Below, in pieces: positions 55,760-62,568 of a stretch of 64,000 nucleotides of DNA. Made by a program: the position numbers and the translations under genes. The number at the start of each line of letters is the position of its first letter. Position 1 is the first letter of the stretch. Below the pieces are notes generated by a model that was not told the origin of the DNA, made no database searches, and was given only the letters and a program-made list of their open reading frames with translations. This DNA comes from Bacteroidetes bacterium 46-16 (GTDB taxonomy: Bacteria > Bacteroidota > Bacteroidia > Chitinophagales > Chitinophagaceae). The DNA is taken from assembly GCA_001897835.1 (NCBI GenBank), contig MKUN01000006.1, forward strand, positions 72,118-136,117, in the 5' to 3' direction.

Positions 55760-56779
55760 ATGAAGGGGACGTTTTCAATAGATGAATTACAATTTTCACA
55801 AGACGATTCTATCGCTGAGCAATTAAGAAGTAGAAAAGTTTTTGAAACATTAAAAAAACGAGCAGAGAAAGGATTATCACTAACAGAACATGAAAAAAAT
55901 TTTTTTTGTGAAGGAGTCGAGATTTCTCATATTCAATCGGATGGGCGTTGGGAGGATTATCCATGCTGTGATAACCCACGATTTAAATTCACGTATTTAA
56001 TTTACTTTAACGACATCACCGGTGGAGGAAAATATTACAGCATTAAAGGTACACAAGAATATCGTGTACCGCCTGAAGAATCTCGAATAGCAATCGCTTA
56101 TCTCGAAGAAAAAGCAAAGGAGTGGGATGTCATTGTACAAAAAACAAATCACACTGAGAAATTGCTCCAAGAATCTTGTACTGAAGCTCGAAGTGATTTA
56201 AAGGCACTAGACAAACTGCCCCAATTTGTGAATGATCAATTTTCTAAGGGAAGCTTTCGATATAAATATAAGCGATGGGGGATTTTGCTTCGTGCGCGTT
56301 ACATATACTTAAAAGCCTTAGAAATATTTGAAGCCCTGACGCCCGATGATCTTACACTCAAATTGAACAATGAGAAAATTGAAATTGATGAATATAGTAT
56401 TATACACGTTACTAGTCGCCATTTTGCAGGCATCACGCAACAAACAGAGGCTGACAAGTCATATCATGTTCACACCTTTTTACCTTGGCAGTTAGGGCCT
56501 CAGCTTAAACCTATTTTTGAGCAAATTGATAAAACCGGCCTTTTCAAAGATCAATCTCTTGATAAAATTGCTATTCAGTTCAAAGGAACTGATTATTTGA
56601 TATGGACAAAAGAGCGAGAAAAATTTGAAAAGGGGAAAGGAAAGTCTATTGCGAGACGGCTTGAAACATTTTATCCAGTTGAAGATGCCGTTGAACTAAA
56701 AAAATTGAAAAGTGATTCTACTCTTTATAAACTCAATGACGAAACATCTTTCTATTATACTCCCACTAATAGCAACTAA
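55760..56779 (+). CDS. unknown AT-rich protein, islet gene 1
   Basis: I do not recognise this 339-residue protein. It is soluble, Lys/Glu-rich and without signal peptide or membrane segment. The N-terminal part (about 1-135) has a predicted strand region KFTYLIYFNDITGGGKYYSI with a Cys-rich loop (YPCCDN). A helical middle (about 135-200) follows. The C-terminal domain (about 205-320) contains IIHVTSRHFAG (residues 214-224) and LDKIAIQFKGTDYLIWT. An H...RH arrangement followed by strands is seen in some barnase/RelE-like phage nucleases (PBECR type), but this is only a weak resemblance. Base composition differs sharply from the core genes. It lies 93 bases before islet gene 2. Confidence 0.6.
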   Translation: MKGTFSIDELQFSQDDSIAEQLRSRKVFETLKKRAEKGLSLTEHEKNFFCEGVEISHIQSDGRWEDYPCCDNPRFKFTYLIYFNDITGGGKYYSIKGTQEYRVPPEESRIAIAYLEEKAKEWDVIVQKTNHTEKLLQESCTEARSDLKALDKLPQFVNDQFSKGSFRYKYKRWGILLRARYIYLKALEIFEALTPDDLTLKLNNEKIEIDEYSIIHVTSRHFAGITQQTEADKSYHVHTFLPWQLGPQLKPIFEQIDKTGLFKDQSLDKIAIQFKGTDYLIWTKEREKFEKGKGKSIARRLETFYPVEDAVELKKLKSDSTLYKLNDETSFYYTPTNSN

Positions 56780-56846
56780 CGGTAGAATGTGGATAACTTT
56801 ATTTAAAGAGTCTAAAAAAAGGGTTTTTTTATAAAGAAATAGGTTA

Positions 56847-56854
56847 TAAATTTG
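56847..56854 (+). promoter_or_regulatory. Bacteroidota -7 box for islet gene 2
   Basis: TAAATTTG is an exact TAnnTTTG box 18 bases before the ATG at 56873, with a T-run about 20 bases upstream. It suggests that islet gene 2 has its own promoter, apart from islet gene 1. Confidence 0.5.
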
Positions 56855-56872
56855 AGTTTTAAATAAAAGCTT

Positions 56873-57616
56873 ATGCCTAGAGTCATAGATTATCCAAGAG
56901 GTTCCTTTAAGAACGCATTAGAAATCGCTAACGCAGTTGATTATCTAGGTGGTAATTGTAGCGTTGCAAGCTGTGCTGACAAGCTACAAAAGAAAGTAAG
57001 TGGTGCATTTAGTGCATTAATAAACGCTGCTGCTAAACACGGTTTGATTACTTATAAAAAGGAAATGTTAGCTACGACCGAACTTTACAGAGTTTATAAG
57101 TATTCCTACAACGAAGATGAAAAATTAAATACATTAAGAAAATCTTTTCTATATCCAATATTATATACTAAAATATATGAGAGGTTTAAGGGTAAAGAGC
57201 TCCCGATGAATATGTTGGATAAGCTTTTGATACGAGAACTTGATGTGGATGAAAGCTTAGGAAGTAGAGTTGCTGGATATTTTGTTGATGGGGCAAAAAA
57301 ATTGAATTTACTAGAGAATGGTAAGCTTGTCACATATGAAAACTTGTCAAACATTAGTTCTGATAATGATGTAGATGACAAAGAAGAAAATGATTCCATT
57401 TTAACAGAAACGGAAGTTTTGAATACACGTAATAGTAGCCCTGAAGATAACCAAAGTCAACCACTAAGTATTAACATTGATGATTTTGTTGTTTTGATAA
57501 AAGGTCCGGGCATGGATACACGCCTTGTAATCAAGGAAGATGATGACTTAGATATACTAGATCTTATTGTAAATAAAATAAGGAAAAAAATAAAAGAAAT
57601 AAAGGGGGGGGCTTAA
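56873..57616 (+). CDS. unknown AT-rich protein with winged-helix-like N-terminus, islet gene 2
   Basis: This 247-residue soluble protein is not identified. The N-terminal ~75 residues (FKNALEIANAVDYLGG, SVASCADKLQ, SGAFSALINAAAKHGLITYKK) look like a winged-helix DNA-binding or dimerisation domain. A second helical block follows (about 80-155, ending AKKLNLLENGKLVTYE, again wing-like). Then come a long acidic disordered linker (about 160-200) and a small C-terminal domain with DDFVVLIKGPGMDTRLVI and a basic end helix VNKIRKKIKEIK. Codon use is extremely AT-rich. It may regulate or partner islet gene 1 (inference from position only). Confidence 0.6.
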   Translation: MPRVIDYPRGSFKNALEIANAVDYLGGNCSVASCADKLQKKVSGAFSALINAAAKHGLITYKKEMLATTELYRVYKYSYNEDEKLNTLRKSFLYPILYTKIYERFKGKELPMNMLDKLLIRELDVDESLGSRVAGYFVDGAKKLNLLENGKLVTYENLSNISSDNDVDDKEENDSILTETEVLNTRNSSPEDNQSQPLSINIDDFVVLIKGPGMDTRLVIKEDDDLDILDLIVNKIRKKIKEIKGGA

Positions 57617-57752
57617 TTATCTCCAGCTCAAGAAATTGCAAGCTTCCAAAACTTGTAATTGCAAAAAGATAAAAGAGCATTCAAGGTCCAAACTTGAAAT
57701 CCCCCTAACTTTATTTCGCAATTTACGACTTTTTACAAAAAATCTACGTTCT

Positions 57753-58433
57753 ATGAAATTCACCTACTACGGCCATTCCTGTTTTGCCATCGAGGTATCG
57801 GGCAAGAAATTGTTGTTCGACCCCTTCATCACGGGCAATCCCCTGGCCAAAGACAAGATAGACATCAACACTATAGAGGCCGACTATATACTGGTGAGCC
57901 ATGGCCATGGCGACCATGTGGGCGACCTTATAGCCATAGCCAAACGCACGGGCGCCACGGTAATAGCGGCCTACGAAATAGTGAACTGGGTGCAGGCACA
58001 GGGCATAGAGAAGGCGCACCCCATGAACTTCGGGCCCTTCAATTTCGAGTTCGGCGAGCTGCGCTTTACGCCAGCGGCACACAGCAGCGCCCTGCCCGAT
58101 GGCAGCTACGGCGGCAATCCCGGCGGTTTCCTGCTCAGTACGGCGGAGGGCAATTTTTACTACAGCGGTGATACCTGCCTGACGATGGATATGCAGCTCA
58201 TACCCCGCTACTCAGCCCTCGACTTTGCCATCATGCCCGTGGGCGGCAACTTCACCATGAACGTGAGCGATGCGGTAATGGCTGCGGAGATGGTGCAGGC
58301 CAGTAAAGTGATCGGGGTACACTTCGATACCTTCGGCTATATCGTCATCGACCACGAGAACGCCAAACATGCCTTCAAGGCTGCGGGCCGGGAACTGATA
58401 TTGCCGGAGATAGGGCAGTCGTTTGAGGTGTAG
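57753..58433 (+). CDS. UPF0173 metal-dependent hydrolase (metallo-beta-lactamase fold)
   Basis: Starting at the ATG at 57753 gives 226 residues, the usual UPF0173 length; the open frame runs back to a TTG at 57636 inside AT-rich islet sequence. The metal motif is SHGHGDHVGD with further ligands in HSSALPDGSYGG, YSGDTC and GVHFDTFG. It resembles YtkL-type hydrolases with an unknown substrate. GC content jumps up at its start, marking the right edge of the islet. Confidence 0.92.
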   Translation: MKFTYYGHSCFAIEVSGKKLLFDPFITGNPLAKDKIDINTIEADYILVSHGHGDHVGDLIAIAKRTGATVIAAYEIVNWVQAQGIEKAHPMNFGPFNFEFGELRFTPAAHSSALPDGSYGGNPGGFLLSTAEGNFYYSGDTCLTMDMQLIPRYSALDFAIMPVGGNFTMNVSDAVMAAEMVQASKVIGVHFDTFGYIVIDHENAKHAFKAAGRELILPEIGQSFEV

Positions 58434-58757
58434 TTGATCGGGTTGATCGGTTGACCAGGTTGATAAGGGCCTTTTTATAGAAATATGTTTGATAGGTTGA
58501 CTAAGTTGACCAGGTTGAAAGGTTTTTGTGATAGGGGTGCACATGTTAGATATTTTTAACCAGCATGTCCCGATCAACTTAGTCAACCAATTAACAGATC
58601 AACCGGACCAACTACTTATCAACATATGGACTAAATCGTTTGCAGATAGGAGCGAAAAGAGTAATTTACAGCCAGAAAGGCCCGGTCGGGCCCGGGATTA
58701 GTATTATATATTGTTGAAAAAATGAAAAAGTCCCGCTGCCTGCGGGATTTGAGGACT
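58434..58757. repeat. GTTGA/TCAAC arrays with ~9-bp period upstream of parA
   Basis: GTTGA occurs at 58433, 58442, 58450, 58459, 58496, 58505 and 58514. The complement TCAAC occurs at 58574, 58583, 58599 and 58619. 58495-58509 is a perfect 15-bp inverted match to 58574-58588. No gene is seen in this 324-base gap. The AAAGTCCCGC...GCGGGATTT hairpin at about 58730-58750 abuts parA. Confidence 0.75.
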
Positions 58758-59585
58758 ATGGGTAAAGTAATAGCGATAGCGAACCAGAAGGGCGGTGTGG
58801 GCAAGACCACTACCGCTATAAACCTTGCTGCCAGCCTGGCGGTACTGGAATATAAAACGCTGCTGGTAGATGCCGACCCGCAGGCCAACAGCACTACGGG
58901 CAATGGCTTTGACCTGAAGAACATACAGCTAAGCCTGTATGACTGCATGGTGAACGAGACGCCGGCCAGCCAGGTGATACTGGAGACGGAAACGCCTAAC
59001 CTGTACCTGCTGCCGAGCCACCTGGACCTGGTGGGTGCGGAGATAGAACTGATACACCACCCCAACCGCGAGCATGTGATGCGCAAGGCGCTGGAAGAAC
59101 AGCGCAAGCACTACGACTTCATCATCATAGACTGCTCGCCCTCGCTGGGCCTGATAACGGTGAACGGCCTGACGGCTGCCGACAGCGTGGTGATACCGGT
59201 GCAGTGCGAATACTTTGCCCTGGAAGGCCTGGGCAAGCTGCTGAACACGATAAAGATCGTGCAGACGCGCATCAACACCGAGCTGCAGATAGAGGGCATA
59301 CTGATGACGATGTATGACGGGCGCCTGCGCCTGAGCAACCAGGTGGTGGAAGAGATCAAGAACCACTTTGGCGACCTGGTGTTCAACACGATAGTGCACC
59401 GCAATACGAGGCTGGGCGAAGCACCGAGCTTTGGCAAACCGGCCCTGCTGTATGATGCCGAGAGCACAGGCGCAGTGAACTACCTGAACCTGGCGAAGGA
59501 GATACTGCAGAAGAATAACATGACCAAAATAAAGAACGAGGATAAAATATTTGAAACCGGGGAGCAGCATGTCGCAGACCAATAA
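58758..59585 (+). CDS. parA: chromosome-partitioning ATPase ParA
   Basis: The 275-residue ParA/Soj has the deviant Walker A NQKGGVGKTTTAINLA at the very N-terminus, the Walker A' DADPQANST, and Walker B DFIIIDCSPSLG. It forms dynamic ATP-dependent gradients on DNA to move ParB-parS complexes. The start at 58758 (MGKVIAIANQ) fits the family; the ATG at 58722 would place a terminator-like hairpin inside the gene. Its end overlaps parB by 17 bases. Confidence 0.95.
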   Translation: MGKVIAIANQKGGVGKTTTAINLAASLAVLEYKTLLVDADPQANSTTGNGFDLKNIQLSLYDCMVNETPASQVILETETPNLYLLPSHLDLVGAEIELIHHPNREHVMRKALEEQRKHYDFIIIDCSPSLGLITVNGLTAADSVVIPVQCEYFALEGLGKLLNTIKIVQTRINTELQIEGILMTMYDGRLRLSNQVVEEIKNHFGDLVFNTIVHRNTRLGEAPSFGKPALLYDAESTGAVNYLNLAKEILQKNNMTKIKNEDKIFETGEQHVADQ

Positions 59586-60480
59586 AAAACAGGCATTGGG
59601 CAAGGGCATACGCGCCCTGCTGAACACCATTGACGAGGAGATAAAGACCACCGCCGAAGGTGTACCCGCCGTGAGCGGGCAGAACGCCGGCTCGGTGACG
59701 CGCATACCCGTGGACCAGGTGATCGTGAACCCCAAGCAGCCCCGCCGCGACTTTGACGAGCAGGCGCTGAAGGAGCTGAGCGAGAGCATCAAAACACATG
59801 ATATCATACAACCGGTAACGGTAGTAAAGACCAATAACAATAAATACCAGCTGATAAGCGGCGAACGCCGCTGGCGCGCCTCAAAGATGGCCGGGCTTAA
59901 GGATATACCTGCCTATGTGCGCACGGCCGATGACCAGCAGATGCTGGAGATGGCCCTGCTGGAAAACCTTCAGCGCGAGGACCTGAACGCTATGGAAATA
60001 GCCTTCAGCTACAAGCGCCTGATGGATGAGTGCGACCTGACCCAGGAGCAGGTATCGGAGCGCATGAACAAGGAGCGCAGCACGGTGGCCAACTACCTGC
60101 GCCTGCTGAAGCTGCCCCCCGATATACAGAAGGCAGTGCGTGAAGACAAGCTGAGCATGGGCCATGCCCGCGCTATACTGGGCCTGGAGCAGGTGGACGA
60201 GCAACTGTACGTGTACCGCGAGGCTGTGAAAAAAGGCATGTCGGTAAGGCAGGTGGAGCAACTGGTAAAGAATATGCAGGGCGCCGAAAAACAGGGCGGC
60301 CATGCCAATGCCAATGCTGCAAAACTGCCCCCCGCCTATAAGCGCATAGAGGATAATATGGCCTCGCACTTCAGCACCCGCGTGAAGCTGGACCGCAAGA
60401 AGAACGGCAAAGGCAACATCAGCATAGAGTTCTACAACGATGAGGACCTGGAAAGGATCATGGACAAGATGGGGCTGTGA
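59569..60480 (+). CDS. parB: chromosome-partitioning protein ParB
   Basis: The 303-residue protein starts with QALGKGIRALLNTI, the ParA-contact segment. The CTP-binding/N-terminal domain carries VNPKQPRRDFDE and GERRWRAS. The HTH has LTQEQVSERMNKERSTVANY. A C-terminal dimerisation domain ends NDEDLERIMDKMGL. It binds parS and slides as a clamp. No parS palindrome of the usual TGTTTCACGTGAAACA type was noticed in the window. The start codon is ATG at 59569; a TTG at 59551 would add six residues. Confidence 0.95.
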   Translation: MSQTNKKQALGKGIRALLNTIDEEIKTTAEGVPAVSGQNAGSVTRIPVDQVIVNPKQPRRDFDEQALKELSESIKTHDIIQPVTVVKTNNNKYQLISGERRWRASKMAGLKDIPAYVRTADDQQMLEMALLENLQREDLNAMEIAFSYKRLMDECDLTQEQVSERMNKERSTVANYLRLLKLPPDIQKAVREDKLSMGHARAILGLEQVDEQLYVYREAVKKGMSVRQVEQLVKNMQGAEKQGGHANANAAKLPPAYKRIEDNMASHFSTRVKLDRKKNGKGNISIEFYNDEDLERIMDKMGL

Positions 60481-60616
60481 TAATGTGCCTTAGCTAAAGA
60501 CGCGAACTACATCCCTCTATATCTCCCCCTTAGACCCGGCACAGGCATCCGCACAAAGGGGGAAGTGCATAACGGGATACTTTAGCAACAGCTTTATACT
60601 TAAGACTTAGACCAAG

Positions 60617-61096
60617 ATGGAACAGTGGGAAAAGGAGGCGAAGGAAAAGCAGAAGGCTTATAAGCGCCTGCTGGAAAAGGGGAACAGGAACAGGATGCTC
60701 AAAGCCCTGCCCGAACTGCATGAAGAAGCCTTCAGCAAAATTGACTGCCTGCAATGCGCCAACTGCTGCAAAAATTACAGTCCCCGCTTTAAGAACCCCG
60801 ATATAAAACGCATAGCCAAAGTGCTGCGTATAAAAGAAGGCGAGCTGGTGGCACGCTACCTGAAGCTGGACAATGAGGGCGACTATGTAGTGAAGCAATC
60901 GCCCTGCCCTTTCCTGGCCGGGGATAATACCTGCACTATTTATGAAGACCGCCCCAGCGACTGCCGCCGCTACCCCTATACCGATGAGGATGTGCTGCTG
61001 AAGCGCGTATCGCTCACGCTGAAGAATGCCACGGTATGCCCGGCTACATTTGCCGTGCTGGAAAAGCTGCTGGAGCTGGAAGGGAAGCAGGCCTAA
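60617..61096 (+). CDS. YkgJ family cysteine-cluster protein
   Basis: The 159-residue protein has the CxCxnCC-type cluster: DCLQCANCCKNYSP, SPCPFLAGDNTCTIYEDRPSDCRRYPY and a late CPATF. YkgJ proteins are presumed to bind Zn or Fe-S through these eight cysteines. The role is unknown. It follows parB by 136 bases. Its stop overlaps the end of the converging gene by four bases. Confidence 0.85.
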   Translation: MEQWEKEAKEKQKAYKRLLEKGNRNRMLKALPELHEEAFSKIDCLQCANCCKNYSPRFKNPDIKRIAKVLRIKEGELVARYLKLDNEGDYVVKQSPCPFLAGDNTCTIYEDRPSDCRRYPYTDEDVLLKRVSLTLKNATVCPATFAVLEKLLELEGKQA

Positions 61097-61473
61097 GCAC
61101 GCTTTTTAAACCCGGTAAGCCCATCGCCCAATATGCCGGCGGGATCGATATCATTCAACTCAAGGAAAGTGCCCAGGCTGCAATGATTAAGCTGGTCATC
61201 CACCCCACGCACTGCAGGGCATATCAATACCACCACATTATCCTTATAGGGTGCAATGGCCTTTTCGAATGACTGATCCTGCGTGGTCATTGCATCAAGC
61301 ATATCCAGTAATTGTTGCCGGTCGGCAGGCATTACGAGGAAATCATTAACGGGTGAATTAAAAGGTTGCATGATATGGCCTTTATAAGCGCCCAGTCTTT
61401 CGATAACAGCATAGGCCTCCTCCAAAGTCATTTTAAACCGGGCACATTCCTGTGCATATTGACTGCTTGTCAT
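61093..61473 (-). CDS. unknown 126-residue protein
   Basis: I do not recognise this protein. It is soluble, without signal or TM, with about three helical parts (TLEEAYAVIERLGA, DRQQLLDMLDAMTTQD) and a strand DNVVVLICPAVRG. It is longer than expected by chance and avoids overlap except for four bases with the converging YkgJ gene, so it is probably real. Confidence 0.5.
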   Translation of the reverse strand: MTSSQYAQECARFKMTLEEAYAVIERLGAYKGHIMQPFNSPVNDFLVMPADRQQLLDMLDAMTTQDQSFEKAIAPYKDNVVVLICPAVRGVDDQLNHCSLGTFLELNDIDPAGILGDGLTGFKKRA

Positions 61474-61534
61474 AGAAATAACGTCATTGTTGTAAAAAAA
61501 AGATTACAACAGCGGTTAAAAAATCATGCCAAAC

Positions 61535-62500
61535 CTAGTAGATATACACGCCTGCAGGGTTGTAATAACGGCGCATGGAGTCCATGATATGGGCCGTATC
61601 GGCAGGGAGCGCAATGACGGGCATTACCACATCGAAGTTGAAGGAATCCTCAGCGATCACATCGGCCTCGTGGCCATAGCTGCGCATTAGTTTAGCCTTT
61701 TTGTCGGCCTTTTTGCGGGTGGTAAAATTGTCGATGATGACCTGGTAATGCAGTTTGCCATCCACCATCTCGATGGTGCCCGTGGTGTCTACCGCGGTCG
61801 AGTCGACCTTAAGTGCAGCGGAGTCGGCAGGTGCCGGGGCAACTGCAGTATCGGTCTCCGGGGCCTGTATAGTAGCATTATTCGAAGCGCCTTTACGGTT
61901 CTTCATGTAGCGGAAGGTATAGACCGCGCCTACACCTAGTACACCCAGCAGGAAAAGCGCCAGCAATATACGGCCCCAGTTGAGCTGGCTGAGTATGCCG
62001 CCCTTCTTAGGCCTGGGCACGTTACTGTATTGCGGCTGTGCGCTGTACTCGCGCTTAGGGGCTTCGTGGTGATGGGTGTGGGGTATGGCCATCTCCTCCT
62101 CCATCCTGCGCGATGAGCGCATAGCGGGTATAGGCGGTGGCGCATACTGCATATGCTTATCGGTGATGAACTTCATTTTACCATCAAGGACCGAGAAACG
62201 GCCGATGGCGGGTATCAGCACATCTTTGCCCGCTTCCAGGTCGGCTTTGGACTGCTCGCTGAATTCGCGCAGGGCGTTAGATGCTTTGGAGATACTGATC
62301 AGTTCGTTGGTAGCAATGAAATTGGCGAGGTTATCGTCGATGGAACCGGAGGCGGTAAGCAGCACTTCGTAAGTGCCTGCCTGCAGGGTGTCGCCATTGA
62401 ACGTGGCAGGTTTTCTTTTAAGCTCCAGGTTGCCGAGGCCATGTATATAACATGCCTGGTTCTTCAACAAGAAAAGCCCTATATATTTTGCTACCTCCAT
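61535..62500 (-). CDS. HU-CCDC81 and SPOR domain membrane protein
   Basis: The 321-residue protein has an N-terminal HU/IHF-like pair of CCDC81 domains (about 1-130, with IGLFLLKNQACYIHGLG and KADLEAGKDVLIPAIGRFSV). A linker, a single TM (about 172-192, LLALFLLGVLGVGAVYTF) and a Pro/Ala-rich stretch follow. The C-terminal SPOR-like domain shows YQVIIDNFTTRKKADKKAK and VYIY at the end. SPOR domains bind denuded septal peptidoglycan. The arrangement is specific to Bacteroidota and probably links the cell envelope with division. Confidence 0.85.
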   Translation of the reverse strand: MEVAKYIGLFLLKNQACYIHGLGNLELKRKPATFNGDTLQAGTYEVLLTASGSIDDNLANFIATNELISISKASNALREFSEQSKADLEAGKDVLIPAIGRFSVLDGKMKFITDKHMQYAPPPIPAMRSSRRMEEEMAIPHTHHHEAPKREYSAQPQYSNVPRPKKGGILSQLNWGRILLALFLLGVLGVGAVYTFRYMKNRKGASNNATIQAPETDTAVAPAPADSAALKVDSTAVDTTGTIEMVDGKLHYQVIIDNFTTRKKADKKAKLMRSYGHEADVIAEDSFNFDVVMPVIALPADTAHIMDSMRRYYNPAGVYIY

Positions 62501-62568
62501 AGTTCGAATCGGGGTGTAAGATAAGGATTAGGCATTAAACCAAAAAGGCTGTTTTAGTGGCCGATACA

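Larger units (their letters stand above)
55413..57752. mobile_element. putative AT-rich genomic islet at the nadC 3' end
   Basis: Between nadC and the UPF0173 gene lie a second nadC tail, the CACAAGTC palindrome copy 2 (55501-55519) and two AT-rich unknown genes. Sampled 60-base lines give about 37% GC (56101) and 13% GC (57121), against 67% in the following core gene (58081). No integrase or transposase is seen, so this is inferred from composition and the duplicated nadC end, not from a mobility gene. The 55413-55759 stretch has no gene other than the nadC fragment. Confidence 0.55.

Noticed and set aside
57636-57752. N-terminal extension of the UPF0173 hydrolase from a TTG
   Set aside because: The added residues come from AT-rich islet sequence, and the family N-terminus MKFTYYGHS begins at 57753.
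58433-58623. CRISPR array
   Set aside because: The repeat unit is only about 9 bases, without spacers of constant length and without cas genes in the window.
58434-60616. parS sites near parAB
   Set aside because: No 16-bp palindrome close to TGTTTCACGTGAAACA was found around parA or parB.
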